A stretch of DNA of 64,000 bases from Streptomyces rhizosphaerihabitans (GTDB taxonomy: Bacteria > Actinomycetota > Actinomycetes > Streptomycetales > Streptomycetaceae): positions 360,198-424,197 of the forward strand of contig NZ_JAODTZ010000001.1 in the NCBI RefSeq assembly GCF_025399795.1, read 5' to 3'. Shown one piece after another: positions 35,039 to 44,241 of this stretch. The position numbers and the translations under genes were made by a program. Below the pieces are notes generated by a model. The model was not told the origin of the DNA and did no database searches. It worked only from the letters and a program-made list of their open reading frames with translations. Every line of letters begins with the position of its first letter. Within the stretch, counting starts at the first letter, position 1.

Positions 35039-36092
35039 TCCCCCCACCAGCTCCGTGGCCGGGACGGCCCCCAGGGCCCCGGCCCCCCTCGACGAGGGAG
35101 GTGCCCCGATCGGTGACGCCCTCGCGGGCTATCTGCGGGCCCAGGCCACGGAGTTCCTCCGCTCGCTGCGCCAGCACCGGGAGACCGGTGCCGCGGCGAG
35201 CGGTGCCGGGGAGTCCGGCGACGCGGCGCGTTCCCTGCGCCGCTCCGCCCGCCGCATCAGCGGCAGCCTGCACACCTTCCGGCCGCTGCTCGACGCGGAC
35301 TGGTCGGAGGGGATGCGCCCCGAACTGGCCTGGCTGTCGGGCACCTTGGCGCGCGAGCACGCCTATGCCGCACGCCTGGAGCGACTGCTCGGCGCGCTGA
35401 ACCGGCTGTCGGGCACGGCCGTGGTGCCCGCCCAGGCCGGACGGGCACCGGCCGCGGCCCCCAGGACGGGCAATCTGACGGTCGGCGCCGCGAAGGCGGG
35501 GGCCCTCCTCGACCGCCAGCTGACGCTCGCCCGGACCCGCGCCCACTCGGCGGCCCTCCAGGCGCTCGGTTCCTCCCGCTTCCACGCGGTCGCCGACAGC
35601 GTCGCCGTCCTCGCCAGCGAGGTCCCGCTGGCCCCGGCCGCGAACACGACCGACCTGCGCCCGCTGGCCGCCGCCGCCCAGGACCGGCTGACCGACGCCG
35701 TCACCGCGCTGCCGCTGGTCGTGGCGGGCCTCCCCTACAACGCGGAGGCCCTCGTGCACGGCCTCTCCGCCGACACCGCTCCCCAGCCGCAGGACGCGCC
35801 ATGGCACCAGGTCCGGCTGCTGCTGCGGCTGCACCGCTACGCCAGTGAGGCGCTGCACCAGGGGGAGTGCCCCGTCGACGTACGCCTGCTCGGCGCGGGC
35901 AAGGCGCTCAACCGGCACCGGGACGCGGCGGAGGCGGCGTCCGCCGCGGCGTCGGCGGCACGCACCCCGCGCATCGCCCCGGCCACGGCGTACGCGCTCG
36001 GTGTGCTGCACGCCGACCAGCGGCACGAGGTGGAGGCGGCGCGGTTCGCCTTCCAGCAGGCCTGGCAGAAGGAAGCCGTACGCACCCCTTGA
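35019..36092 (+). CDS. CHAD-domain protein
   Basis: The 357-residue helical protein has a conserved-histidine alpha-helical domain (CHAD), which binds polyphosphate. Matching segments are [18 protein letters not shown] and [14 protein letters not shown], plus dispersed conserved Arg/His. The GTG start at 35019 lies inside the last codons of ppk (20-base overlap), so it is cotranscribed with the enzyme that makes its ligand. It may tether or protect polyphosphate granules; no catalytic motif is seen. Confidence 0.88.
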   Translation: MAQQHLDPPTSSVAGTAPRAPAPLDEGGAPIGDALAGYLRAQATEFLRSLRQHRETGAAASGAGESGDAARSLRRSARRISGSLHTFRPLLDADWSEGMRPELAWLSGTLAREHAYAARLERLLGALNRLSGTAVVPAQAGRAPAAAPRTGNLTVGAAKAGALLDRQLTLARTRAHSAALQALGSSRFHAVADSVAVLASEVPLAPAANTTDLRPLAAAAQDRLTDAVTALPLVVAGLPYNAEALVHGLSADTAPQPQDAPWHQVRLLLRLHRYASEALHQGECPVDVRLLGAGKALNRHRDAAEAASAAASAARTPRIAPATAYALGVLHADQRHEVEAARFAFQQAWQKEAVRTP

Positions 36093-36102
36093 GGGAGGCC
36101 CC

Positions 36103-36516
36103 ATGGCCGACGACACCATCCAAGCGGCGGGCTGCGTCCTGTGGCGCCGCTCCCCGGTCGACTCCGCACTGGAGATCTGCCTCGTCCACCGGCCCAAGTA
36201 CGACGACTGGTCGCACCCGAAGGGCAAGCTGAAGCGCGGCGAGGGATTCCTGACCGGCGCGCTGCGCGAGGTGGAGGAGGAGACGGGTTACGACGCCGTC
36301 CCCGGCGCCGTCCTCCCCACGCTCCGCTATCTCGTCGCCGACCGCGTCAAAGAGGTCCGCTACTGGGCGGCCGAGGCGGCCGACGGCCGCTTCGCCCCGA
36401 ACGACGAGGTCGACCGCGTCCTGTGGCTCTCCCCCACCGCCGCCCGCCACCGCCTCACCCAGCCCCGCGACCGCGATCTGGTGGACGCGCTGCTGGACGC
36501 GCTGCGGCTCGCCTGA
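36103..36516 (+). CDS. NUDIX hydrolase (MutT-like)
   Basis: The 137-residue protein has a perfect Nudix box: GKLKRGE, seven residues, then REVEEETGY. N-terminal AAGCVLWRR and HRPKYDDWSHPKG resemble the MutT1-type domain that hydrolyses oxidised nucleotides or diphosphoinositol-like substrates. It begins 11 bases after the CHAD stop with GGGAGG as ribosome site, making a ppk-CHAD-NUDIX operon. The context suggests a role in polyphosphate or nucleotide-phosphate turnover. Confidence 0.9.
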   Translation: MADDTIQAAGCVLWRRSPVDSALEICLVHRPKYDDWSHPKGKLKRGEGFLTGALREVEEETGYDAVPGAVLPTLRYLVADRVKEVRYWAAEAADGRFAPNDEVDRVLWLSPTAARHRLTQPRDRDLVDALLDALRLA

Positions 36517-36536
36517 CGTGTTCCCCTGAGGAGGAG

Positions 36537-36565
36537 GGCGCCGCCCCGGCATCCGGAGCGGCGCC
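36537..36565 (+). terminator. probable terminator of the ppk operon
   Basis: GGCGCCGC (36537-36544) and GCGGCGCC (36558-36565) flank an inner CCGG/CCGG hairpin, 20 bases past the NUDIX stop. From here to 36832 I see no gene. Confidence 0.55.
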
Positions 36566-36832
36566 TCGCCCGTACGGGACGACCTGGTGGAGCGGGTGCC
36601 CGCCGCCCGGAGAGGGCCGGGAGCCCCGCGCCGGGCACTCACCGTAACGAGCGCGACCTTCGCTGGTGCTCATGAGGAAATCGAGGCGAATGAGGTATGA
36701 CGGGAACATGGGTACCGCGCAACACCTACGCACCGTCCGATTACCTGGAGTTTCCCTTTTGGCCCCCTCGGCCGGGACACGGCCGTGTCCTCGACGTGAG
36801 CGTTCCGTGACCTCACCGCACCGCCGTCAGGG

Positions 36833-36876
36833 GTTCACCCTCCGTTCACTTACGGCCTTCGGCGCCTTCACCTGAT
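36833..36876 (+). promoter_or_regulatory. PHO box (PhoP-binding direct repeats) of pstS
   Basis: Four consecutive 11-base units lie here. GTTCACCCTCC and GTTCACTTACG match the streptomycete PHO-box consensus. GCCTTCGGCGC is a weak unit. CTTCACCTGAT has a good TTCACC core. A TAATTT -10 candidate is at 36882-36887. The placement fits PhoP activation of pstS on phosphate starvation. Confidence 0.9.
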
Positions 36877-37004
36877 CTGCCTAATTTCGGCCTTACACGG
36901 TGCGAAGGACGCCCCAGGGCGAACCCTTCCCATCGCTACGGACCGCATTACGCAGACATCGCACGCCGCCACTCAGACGGCGGCTCCTGGAAGGAACTCC
37001 CGAA

Positions 37005-38138
37005 GTGAAGCTTCAGCGCATGAACCGGCGTGCCCTCACCCTCGGTGCTCTCGCCGTCTCCGGCGCCCTGGCCCTCACGGCGTGCGGCTCTGACGACACC
37101 GGCACCAAGTCCAACGGTGGCGGCAGCTCGGCCTCGGCCAGCAACACCGGCTCCATCAAGTGCGACAACGCCAAGGGACAGCTGCAGGCCTCCGGCTCCT
37201 CCGCGCAGAAGAACGCGATCGACGCCTGGGTGAAGGCCTACACGGCCGCCTGCAAGGACGTTCAGATCAACTACAACCCGACGGGTTCGGGCGCCGGCGT
37301 CACGGCGTTCACCCAGGGTCAGACCGCTTTCGCCGGTTCGGACTCCGCCCTCAAGCCCGAAGACGCCGCGGCCGCCAAGAAGGCCTGTGGCGGCAACGCC
37401 GCGATCGACCTGCCCATGGTCGGTGGCCCCATCGCGGTCGGCTTCAACGTCCCCGGTGTCGACAACCTGGTCCTGGACGCCTCGACGATCGCCAAGATCT
37501 TCGACGGCAAGATCAAGACGTGGGACGACGCGGCCATCAAGAAGCTGAACCCCTCCGCGACGCTCCCCAGCACCAAGATCCAGGCGTTCCACCGCTCGGA
37601 CGAGTCCGGCACCACGGACAACTTCACCAAGTACCTCATTGCCACCGCCCCGGCGGACTGGAAGTACTCCGGCGGCAAGGCGTGGCAGGCGCAGGGCGGC
37701 CAGTCCGCCCAGGGCTCGGCCGGCCTCGCCCAGCAGGTGAAGCAGACCCCCGGCGCGATCTCGTACTTCGAGCTCTCCTACGCCGCTGACGGCATCAAGG
37801 CCGTCGACCTCAAGACGGACGCCGCCACCCCGGTCAAGGCCACCGTCGAGAACGCCACCAAGGCGATCTCCACCGCCAAGGTCGTCGGCACCGGCAACGA
37901 CCTGGCCCTGAAGCTCAACTACAAGCCGACCGCCGAGGGCGCCTACCCGCTCACGCTGGTCACCTACGAGATCCTCTGCGAGAAGGGCAACAAGGCCGAC
38001 ACCCTGGCCGCCACCAAGTCCTTCCTGACCTACATCGCGAGCGAGGACGGCCAGAACCAGCTGACCGCCGCCCAGTACGCCCCGATCCCCGCCGAGATCA
38101 TCACCAAGGTTCGTTCCACCATCTCGAACCTGGGCTGA
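37005..38138 (+). CDS. pstS: phosphate-binding lipoprotein PstS
   Basis: PstS is the extracellular, lipid-anchored phosphate receptor of the high-affinity PstSCAB transporter. The 377-residue precursor has a lipobox (LALTACGS, Cys about residue 27) and a Ser/Gly linker. Phosphate-binding motifs are SGSSAQ, GSGAGVTAF, AFAGSDS and RSDESGTTDNF. The GTG start 37005 follows GGAAGGA; an ATG five codons later is possible. Expression is led by the PHO box at 36833, and a hairpin at 38146 probably limits readthrough into pstC. Confidence 0.97.
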   Translation: MKLQRMNRRALTLGALAVSGALALTACGSDDTGTKSNGGGSSASASNTGSIKCDNAKGQLQASGSSAQKNAIDAWVKAYTAACKDVQINYNPTGSGAGVTAFTQGQTAFAGSDSALKPEDAAAAKKACGGNAAIDLPMVGGPIAVGFNVPGVDNLVLDASTIAKIFDGKIKTWDDAAIKKLNPSATLPSTKIQAFHRSDESGTTDNFTKYLIATAPADWKYSGGKAWQAQGGQSAQGSAGLAQQVKQTPGAISYFELSYAADGIKAVDLKTDAATPVKATVENATKAISTAKVVGTGNDLALKLNYKPTAEGAYPLTLVTYEILCEKGNKADTLAATKSFLTYIASEDGQNQLTAAQYAPIPAEIITKVRSTISNLG

Positions 38139-38145
38139 TCCGAGT

Positions 38146-38176
38146 GTGCGGCCCGCCTCGCCGAGGCGGGCCGCAC
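38146..38176 (+). terminator. hairpin between pstS and pstC
   Basis: A perfect 14-base-pair stem (GTGCGGCCCGCCTC at 38146-38159 with 38163-38176) and a 3-base loop lie eight bases past the pstS stop. It would act as a partial terminator or 3' stabiliser, giving much more PstS than membrane subunits. Confidence 0.8.
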
Positions 38177-38235
38177 CGTCCGGTGCACCGCCGCCTGGAG
38201 CCGCCACTCGATCCGGCTCCGCAGACCGGAGACTC

Positions 38236-39246
38236 ATGATGGACATATCGACACAGAGCACTGAAGCCCCTCCCCCCGCCCCACGATCTTCGGGTGCCTC
38301 GCAAAAGCGCGCCACCCGCGGCGCCACCCGCCCCGGCGACCGCGTGTTCCTCGCGCTGTCCCGCGGTTCCGGCATCCTCCTCCTGGTGATCATGGCCGCC
38401 ATCGCGGTCTTCCTCACCTACCGCGCCTCCCTCGCGCTCAGCAAGAACGAGGGCAACTTCCTCACCACCTTCGAGTGGAACACCAACGTCCTGCCGCCGG
38501 TCTTCGGTATCGCGGTCCTGGCCTTCGGCACGGTGGTATCCGCGGTCATCGCCATGGCCCTCGCGGTCCCGGTCGCGGTCGGAATCGCACTGTTCATCAC
38601 GCACTACGCGCCGCGCAGGCTCGGCGGACCCATCGCGTACGTGATCGACCTGCTCGCCGCCGTCCCGTCCATCGTGTACGGCCTCTGGGGCGCCATCGTC
38701 CTCGTACCGCACCTGAACGGCCTGTTCGGCTGGCTCGACCACTACTTCGGCTGGACCGGCATCTTCACGTGGCAGGGCGGAGCGCCCCGCTCGATGCTCA
38801 CCGTCGGCATCCTGCTCGCGGTCATGATCCTTCCGATCATCACCAACGTGAGCCGTGAGGTCTTCCGCCAGGCGCCGCAGATGCACCAGGAAGCCGCACT
38901 GGCCCTCGGCGCCACGCGCTGGGAGGTCATCCGCATGTCGGTGCTGCCCTTCGGCCGCTCCGGCGTGATCTCCGCCTCGATGCTCGGTCTCGGCCGCGCG
39001 CTCGGCGAGACGATGGCCGTCGCCACCGTGCTCTCCCCGAGCTTCGACATCCAGGCCAGTCTGCTCGACCCGGGCGGCGGCACGTTCGCGCAGAACATCG
39101 CGAGCAAGTTCAACGAGGCCACCGTGTTCGGCCAGGACGCCCTGATCGCCTCGGGTCTCGTCCTGTTCATCATCACGCTGCTGGTCAACGGTGCGGCGCG
39201 CTACATCATCAACCGCCGCAAGGAGTACTCGGGGGCCAACGCATGA
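38236..39246 (+). CDS. pstC: phosphate ABC transporter permease PstC
   Basis: The 336-residue inner-membrane subunit has six transmembrane helices and the binding-protein-dependent permease signature EAALALGATRWEVIRMSVLP (about residues 217-236). It pairs with PstA to form the phosphate channel. It starts at ATG 38236 with GGAGA upstream; a second ATG follows directly. It overlaps pstA by 4 bases. Confidence 0.95.
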   Translation: MMDISTQSTEAPPPAPRSSGASQKRATRGATRPGDRVFLALSRGSGILLLVIMAAIAVFLTYRASLALSKNEGNFLTTFEWNTNVLPPVFGIAVLAFGTVVSAVIAMALAVPVAVGIALFITHYAPRRLGGPIAYVIDLLAAVPSIVYGLWGAIVLVPHLNGLFGWLDHYFGWTGIFTWQGGAPRSMLTVGILLAVMILPIITNVSREVFRQAPQMHQEAALALGATRWEVIRMSVLPFGRSGVISASMLGLGRALGETMAVATVLSPSFDIQASLLDPGGGTFAQNIASKFNEATVFGQDALIASGLVLFIITLLVNGAARYIINRRKEYSGANA

Positions 39247-40301
39247 GCAACGCACCCGTCACCCGAAAGCACGCCAGCTCGCTGCGCGGCGGCAACCTCC
39301 CCAAGTGGGCCCCCTGGGCCATCGCCGCGGGAGCCGTGGCTGTGGCCGTGGGCATCGGCCTGGGCGCCGGCCTGGACAGCAAGGTCCAGTGGGGCCTGAT
39401 CGCCGCGATCCTCTTCGTCCTCGGTACGTACGTCATCGCCGCGCGCGTCGAGGGCCGCCGCCAGGCCAAGGACCGCGTCGCCACCAACCTGGTGTGGGGC
39501 TGCTTCATCGTCGCCGTCATCCCGCTGGCCTCCCTGATCTGGGAGACCGTCAAGCGTGGCGCGAAGGCCTTCGACATGTACTTCCTGACCCACTCCATGG
39601 GTGTCGTCGCCGACAACGAGCCCGGTGGCGGTATCTACCACGCGCTCCTCGGCACCCTGGAGCAGGTGGGCATCGCGACCCTGATCGCCGTGCCGATCGG
39701 CGTGCTCACCGCGATCTACCTCGTCGAGTACGGACGCGGCAAGCTCGCCGGCGCGGTCACCTTCTTCGTCGACGTCATGACGGGCATCCCGTCGATCGTC
39801 GCCGGCCTGTTCGTTCTCAGCTTCTGGATCCTGATCCTGGGTATGGGCTACTCCGGCTTCGCCGGCGCGATGGCCCTGGCGATCCTGATGATGCCCGTGG
39901 TGGTCCGCTCCACCGAGGAGATGCTCAAGCTCGTCCCGAACGAGCTGCGCGAGGCCTCCCTCGCGCTCGGCATCCCGAAGTGGCGCACCATCATCAAGGT
40001 GGTCCTGCCGACGTCCATCGGCGGCATCACCACGGGTGTGATGCTCGCGGTCGCGCGCATCGCCGGCGAGACCGCTCCTGTGCTGCTGTTGGTGTGGGGT
40101 ACGAACTTCATCAACAACAACCCGTTCGACGGCCCGCAGGCCTCGCTCCCGCTGTACATCTACCGGCAGTACTCCGCGGGAACCGACGTGGCCACCGACC
40201 GGGCCTGGGCAGCGGCACTGGTGCTCATCCTCTTCGTCATGATTCTCAACATGGGAGCCCGCGCCATCGCGCGCTGGAAGGCACCCAAGACGGGCCGCTG
40301 A
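39243..40301 (+). CDS. pstA: phosphate ABC transporter permease PstA
   Basis: The 352-residue partner of PstC has six to seven helices and the EAA-loop REASLALGIPKWRTIIKVVLP segment (about residues 237-256). Its ATG overlaps the pstC stop (ATGA), and pstB follows 40 bases after its stop. The N-terminal 35 residues are a basic cytoplasmic tail. Confidence 0.95.
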   Translation: MSNAPVTRKHASSLRGGNLPKWAPWAIAAGAVAVAVGIGLGAGLDSKVQWGLIAAILFVLGTYVIAARVEGRRQAKDRVATNLVWGCFIVAVIPLASLIWETVKRGAKAFDMYFLTHSMGVVADNEPGGGIYHALLGTLEQVGIATLIAVPIGVLTAIYLVEYGRGKLAGAVTFFVDVMTGIPSIVAGLFVLSFWILILGMGYSGFAGAMALAILMMPVVVRSTEEMLKLVPNELREASLALGIPKWRTIIKVVLPTSIGGITTGVMLAVARIAGETAPVLLLVWGTNFINNNPFDGPQASLPLYIYRQYSAGTDVATDRAWAAALVLILFVMILNMGARAIARWKAPKTGR

Positions 40302-40340
40302 CGCGGCCGATCAGCGACCCGATCCTTTGCGAAAGAAGCA

Positions 40341-41126
40341 GTGACTGACATGGCCAAGCGAATCGACGTAAGCGGTCTCACCGCCTACTACAGCGCCCAC
40401 AAGGCGATCGAAGACATCTCCATGACGGTCGAGCCCCGCTCCGTGACGGCCTTCATCGGCCCCTCCGGCTGCGGCAAGTCGACCTTCCTGCGCACCCTGA
40501 ACCGCATGCACGAGGTCACCCCCGGTGGGCGTGTGGAGGGCAAGGTGCTCCTTGACGACGAGGACCTGTACGGGAACGGGATCGACCCCGTCGCCGTGCG
40601 CCGCACCATCGGCATGGTCTTCCAGCGCCCCAACCCGTTCCCCACGATGTCGATCTTCGACAACGTGGCGGCGGGCCTGAAGCTGAACGGCTCCTACAAG
40701 AAGTCCGAGCTCAGCGACGTCGTCGAGCGGTCCCTCAAGGGCGCGAACCTCTGGAACGAGGTCAAGGACCGGCTGAACAAGCCCGGGTCCGGCCTGTCCG
40801 GCGGTCAGCAGCAGCGTCTGTGCATCGCGCGGGCGATCGCGGTGGAGCCGCAGGTCCTCCTCATGGACGAGCCCTGCTCGGCCCTGGACCCGATCTCCAC
40901 CCTCGCCATCGAGGACCTGATCGGTGAGCTGAAGGAGCGCTTCACGATCGTCATCGTGACGCACAACATGCAGCAGGCCGCCCGCGTCTCCGACCGCACC
41001 GCGTTCTTCAACCTCTCCGCGGTCGGCCAGCCCGGCCGCCTCATCGAGATAGACGACACGGAGCGCATCTTCTCCAACCCGTCCGTCCAGGCCACGGAGG
41101 ACTACATCTCCGGCCGCTTCGGCTGA
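40341..41126 (+). CDS. pstB: phosphate ABC transporter ATPase PstB
   Basis: The 261-residue ATPase powers PstSCA. Walker A is GPSGCGKST, signature LSGGQQQRL, Walker [14 protein letters not shown] and switch H in VTHNMQQA. The start may be GTG 40341 or ATG 40350; [10 protein letters not shown] is the usual streptomycete N-terminus, so 40350 is equally likely. It is the last gene of the pst operon, followed by a strong terminator. No phoU lies here. Confidence 0.96.
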   Translation: MTDMAKRIDVSGLTAYYSAHKAIEDISMTVEPRSVTAFIGPSGCGKSTFLRTLNRMHEVTPGGRVEGKVLLDDEDLYGNGIDPVAVRRTIGMVFQRPNPFPTMSIFDNVAAGLKLNGSYKKSELSDVVERSLKGANLWNEVKDRLNKPGSGLSGGQQQRLCIARAIAVEPQVLLMDEPCSALDPISTLAIEDLIGELKERFTIVIVTHNMQQAARVSDRTAFFNLSAVGQPGRLIEIDDTERIFSNPSVQATEDYISGRFG

Positions 41127-41187
41127 CCGGACCGCCTCCCGAAACCCCTCGCGGTGCTGCATGGCGGTGCCACCGCGAGGACGAGAA

Positions 41188-41218
41188 GGGCCCGCCCCTG
41201 GCTCCCGGGGGCGGGCCC
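41188..41218 (+). terminator. terminator of the pst operon
   Basis: GGGCCCGCCCC (41188-41198) pairs with GGGGCGGGCCC (41208-41218), followed by GTTCGTTT. A weaker CGCGGTG/CACCGCG stem lies just before it (about 41150-41177). Confidence 0.88.
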
Positions 41219-41369
41219 GTTCGTTTCCCCCACCCCTGACTTCCAGCACCAGGCCCGTTCGGTTTTCCCCGCCCCCGGAAGTCGGGGCAGCCCCCCGAAG
41301 CCATCCGCCCAGGGGCTGCCCCACTCGCTGCCCGTCCCACCCCCGTGATCTCACGCACCCGGCACCAGC

Positions 41370-41450
41370 CGGCCCGTCCGGCGCTTGAGGGCGAGGCCGT
41401 TCAGGCCGAAGGGGGGTCTGGGGGCGCAGCCCCGGGATCGGGGAGGGAAG
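41370..41450. repeat. Streptomyces intergenic palindromic repeat
   Basis: The sequence CCGTCCGGCGCTTGAGGGCG, a following GAGGCCGTTCAGGCCGA core and TCTGGGGGCGCAGCCCCGGG is a repeat I recognise from many Streptomyces intergenic regions. It contains a GGGGCGCAGCCCC hairpin. It lies in the gene-free region 41219-41593 between pstB and pit; nothing else there is supported. Confidence 0.65.
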
Positions 41451-41593
41451 GGGCGGAGGGGGCGAAAACCCTCGGGCCCCGAGCCGGCCCCGAGCTCCCC
41501 CAAGGGGTCTGCCCTGCCCACTGAAGGCCGGCGGCCCTGCCCGCGAAGGACGGATACAGCCGGCGCCCGCCGCCCCGCGGAGGGAAACGCCAA

Positions 41594-41620
41594 GGGCCGG
41601 CCCTCTCGGAGGACCGGCCC
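41594..41620 (-). terminator. terminator of the pit operon
   Basis: GGGCCGGCCCTC (41594-41605) pairs with GAGGACCGGCCC (41609-41620), with one mismatch. It lies just past the pit stop on the minus strand. Confidence 0.75.
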
Positions 41621-41653
41621 GACAAACCAGGTGCCGCGGAAGCGATCACGCTC

Positions 41654-42652
41654 CTACAGGAACGCCAGGTTCACGACCCAGAAGCTGCACGCCGCCACGA
41701 TCGCCGCCGCCGGCATGGTGATGAACCAGCCCAGAACGATGTTCTTGGCCACGCCCCACCGCACCGCGTTCACCCGCTTCGTCGCGCCGACGCCCATGAT
41801 CGCCGAGGTGATGACATGGGTCGTGGAGATCGGCGCCTTGAAGATGTAGGCCGTGGTGAACATGATCGACGCACCGGTCGTCTCCGCGGCGAAGCCCTGC
41901 GGCGGATCGAGCTCGATGATCTTCCGTCCGAGGGTCCGCATGATGCGCCAGCCGCCCGCGTACGTCCCCAGCGACAGCATCGCCGCACAGGTGATCTTCA
42001 CCCAGACCGGGATCGCGTCGTTCGGACCCTGGACGCCTGCGATGACCAGCGCCATCACCACGACACCCATCGTCTTCTGGGCGTCCTGGAGACCGTGCCC
42101 GAGCGCCATGCCGGCCGCGGACACCGTCTGCGCGATACGGAATCCGCGCTTGGTCTTGTGCGGGTTGGACCGCCGGAACATCCACATGATCGCGGTCATC
42201 ACGAGATAGCCGACGAGCAGGCCGACGATCGGCGAGAGGAACATCGGGATGATGACCTTGTCGAGCAGGCCGCTCCAGTAGACCGTCGTGCCGCCGGCCA
42301 GCGCCGCGCCGACCATGCCACCGAACAGGGCGTGCGAGGACGAGGACGGCAGACCGAAGTACCAGGTGATCAGGTTCCAGGTGATCGCGCCGACGAGCGC
42401 CGCGAAGAGGATGCCCATCCCCTTCGAGCCCTCGGGCGTCTGGATCAGCCCCTCACTGACGGTCTTGGCGACCCCGCTGCCGAGGAAGGCGCCGGCGAGG
42501 TTCATCACCGCGGCCATGGCGAGCGCGGCCCGCGGCGTCAGGGCCCGCGTGGACACGGAGGTGGCGATGGCGTTCGCCGAGTCGTGGAAACCGTTCGTGT
42601 ACGTGAAACCGAGCGCGACCCCAATGGTCACGATCAAAGCAAAGGTGTCCAT
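41654..42652 (-). CDS. pit: low-affinity inorganic phosphate transporter (Pit family)
   Basis: The 332-residue membrane protein of the PiT family moves phosphate as a metal-phosphate complex with protons. It contains the duplicated family motif: GFTYTNGFHDSANAIATSVS near the N-terminus and GVQGPNDAIPVWVKI in the second half. It has about ten helices and a C-terminal repeat, ISTTHVITSAIMGVG. It begins 7 bases after its DUF47 partner gene and converges on the pst operon, so high- and low-affinity systems share the locus. Confidence 0.95.
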   Translation of the reverse strand: MDTFALIVTIGVALGFTYTNGFHDSANAIATSVSTRALTPRAALAMAAVMNLAGAFLGSGVAKTVSEGLIQTPEGSKGMGILFAALVGAITWNLITWYFGLPSSSSHALFGGMVGAALAGGTTVYWSGLLDKVIIPMFLSPIVGLLVGYLVMTAIMWMFRRSNPHKTKRGFRIAQTVSAAGMALGHGLQDAQKTMGVVVMALVIAGVQGPNDAIPVWVKITCAAMLSLGTYAGGWRIMRTLGRKIIELDPPQGFAAETTGASIMFTTAYIFKAPISTTHVITSAIMGVGATKRVNAVRWGVAKNIVLGWFITMPAAAIVAACSFWVVNLAFL

Positions 42653-42659
42653 GAACGGG

Positions 42660-43280
42660 TCAGGACTCCTTGACGGCGATGGTCTCCACCGTGTTCGCCA
42701 CGTGCTCGAACGCGTCGGCCGCTTCCTCCAGCACATCCACGATCTGCTTGAGCTTCAGCACCTCGATGGCGTCGTACTTGCCACTGAAGAGGTGGGCCAA
42801 CAGCTTGCGGTGGATCTGGTCGGCCTGGTTCTCCAGACGGTTGACCTCGATCCAGTACTCCGTGAGGTTGTCCATGGTCCGCAGGTTGGGCATGGCCTCG
42901 GCGGTCAGCTCCGCGGCCCGCGACAGCACCTCGATCTGCTGCTCGACGCCCTTGGGCAGCTCCTCGACGTTGTAGAGGACGACCAGGTCGACGGCCTCCT
43001 CCATGAAGTCCATGATGTCGTCGAGGGAGGAGGCGAGGTTGTAGATGTCCTCGCGGTCGAAGGGCGTGATGAAGGAGGAATTCAGCTGGTGGAAGATCGC
43101 GTGTGTCGCATCGTCACCAGCGTGTTCCGCGGCCCTCATACGCTCTGCGATCTCGGCCCGAGCGGAAGCGTCCGCCCCGAGCAGTTCCATCAGGAGTTTC
43201 GAGCCCGTGACGATGTTGTCCGCGGATGCGGAGAACATGTCGTAGAAGCTCGTCTCCCTGGGGGTCAGACGAAAGCGCAC
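42660..43280 (-). CDS. DUF47/PhoU-like accessory protein of Pit
   Basis: The 206-residue helical protein of the DUF47 (PhoU-related) family starts RFRLTPRETSFYDMFSASAD. It carries the metal-binding ExxxD-type helices (FDREDIYNLASSLDDIMDFM). Members regulate or gate the neighbouring Pit transporter. The GTG start at 43280 is chosen because GAGGA lies 7 bases upstream and the length then matches the family. It forms a two-gene operon with pit. Confidence 0.92.
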   Translation of the reverse strand: MRFRLTPRETSFYDMFSASADNIVTGSKLLMELLGADASARAEIAERMRAAEHAGDDATHAIFHQLNSSFITPFDREDIYNLASSLDDIMDFMEEAVDLVVLYNVEELPKGVEQQIEVLSRAAELTAEAMPNLRTMDNLTEYWIEVNRLENQADQIHRKLLAHLFSGKYDAIEVLKLKQIVDVLEEAADAFEHVANTVETIAVKES

Positions 43281-43446
43281 GTTGGGGTCCTCGGGATGCT
43301 TCGGTTTCGGTTTCGCTGATGCTAGGCGCATCATCCGGCCACGGCTAATGGGCCGTCCCCCAGTGTCGCCCATCGGGCACAGTGATCAGCACGGGGTCCG
43401 GTACCGCCGCCGGGCAAGGGCCCTATACCCAGCAAAGTTCGATACC

Positions 43447-43467
43447 ATATACCCACCAGGGGTATAT
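43447..43467. promoter_or_regulatory. CsoR operator
   Basis: ATATACCC (43447-43454) and GGGTATAT (43460-43467) form a perfect palindrome with a 5-base spacer, about 50 bases before the csoR start. This is the TACCC-GGGTA type of copper-sensor operator. A further TATACCC half site lies near 43426. Confidence 0.85.
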
Positions 43468-43518
43468 GTAAGTGGCGTTTCAGACAGGATCGCCGATCGG
43501 ATCCAGCAGGAGGACGCG

Positions 43519-43875
43519 ATGACGACCACCGAGGCCGGCGCGACGGCGCCCTCCGGCGACGCGCAGGAGATCGTGACCGACCACGACCGCGGCATCCACG
43601 GCTACCACCAGCAGAAGGACGAGCACCTGAAGCGGCTGCGCCGCATCGAGGGGCAGATCCGCGGCCTCCAGCGGATGGTCGACGAGGACGTCTACTGCAT
43701 CGACATACTCACCCAGGTGTCCGCCTCCACGAAGGCCCTCCAGTCCTTCGCCCTGCAGCTCCTGGAGGAGCACCTGCGCCACTGCGTCGCGGACGCGGCC
43801 CTCAAGGGCGGCGACGAGATCGACGCGAAGGTCGAGGAAGCGACGAAGGCGATCGGCCGCCTGCTCCGCACCTGA
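43519..43875 (+). CDS. csoR: copper-sensing repressor CsoR
   Basis: The 118-residue all-helical repressor releases DNA on binding Cu(I). The Cys-His-Cys copper site is intact: C60, H85 and C89, with the 25- and 4-residue spacings of characterised CsoR proteins. AGGAGG lies before the ATG. It follows its own operator and is therefore autoregulated. No copZ or copA is adjacent, so its targets lie elsewhere. Confidence 0.93.
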   Translation: MTTTEAGATAPSGDAQEIVTDHDRGIHGYHQQKDEHLKRLRRIEGQIRGLQRMVDEDVYCIDILTQVSASTKALQSFALQLLEEHLRHCVADAALKGGDEIDAKVEEATKAIGRLLRT

Positions 43876-43986
43876 GAGGCGCAGGGCCGAGAGCGAGTCA
43901 CGAGGACCGCGAGACAGGTCCTCCCGGAGGGACTGATCCTCCACGGCCTCCCGGAGGGGCTGGTCCTCCACGGCCTTCCCCAGGAA

Positions 43987-44178
43987 CTAGTCCTCCGCAC
44001 CCCGCTGGTCAGGGGCACGTTCTTCGGCCACTCTCAGCACCGCGTCGATGCTCTCCAGGCTGAGCCGGTCCTCGTGGGCCGCCGAGGCCGCGATGATCAG
44101 CTCGCCGCACAGCTCGATCTCGGCGAGGGCCACGTGGTCCTGAACTGCCGCACCGCCGACCGGAGCCACGCGCGTCAC
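43987..44178 (-). CDS. small conserved-looking protein of about 60 residues
   Basis: The frame reads TRVAPVGGAAVQDHVALAEI and then ELCGELIIAASAAHEDRLSLESID, ending acidic. It has no membrane helix or signal. GTG 44178 is immediately preceded by GGAAGAG; GTG 44169 has a better-spaced ribosome site. Codon third positions are strongly GC, supporting coding. The family is unnamed to me; the HED and ELC elements look like a small helical regulator. Confidence 0.6.
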   Translation of the reverse strand: MTRVAPVGGAAVQDHVALAEIELCGELIIAASAAHEDRLSLESIDAVLRVAEERAPDQRGAED

Positions 44179-44241
44179 CTCTTCCTGCCGTCACCGACTT
44201 CCTAGAGTAGGGAGCGGCCTACGCACCGCGCATGGCACGGA

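Noticed and set aside
32687..35047. Minus-strand frame of over 780 codons opposite ppk
   Set aside because: Shadow of ppk; composition is Val/Gly/Asp-rich without any domain.
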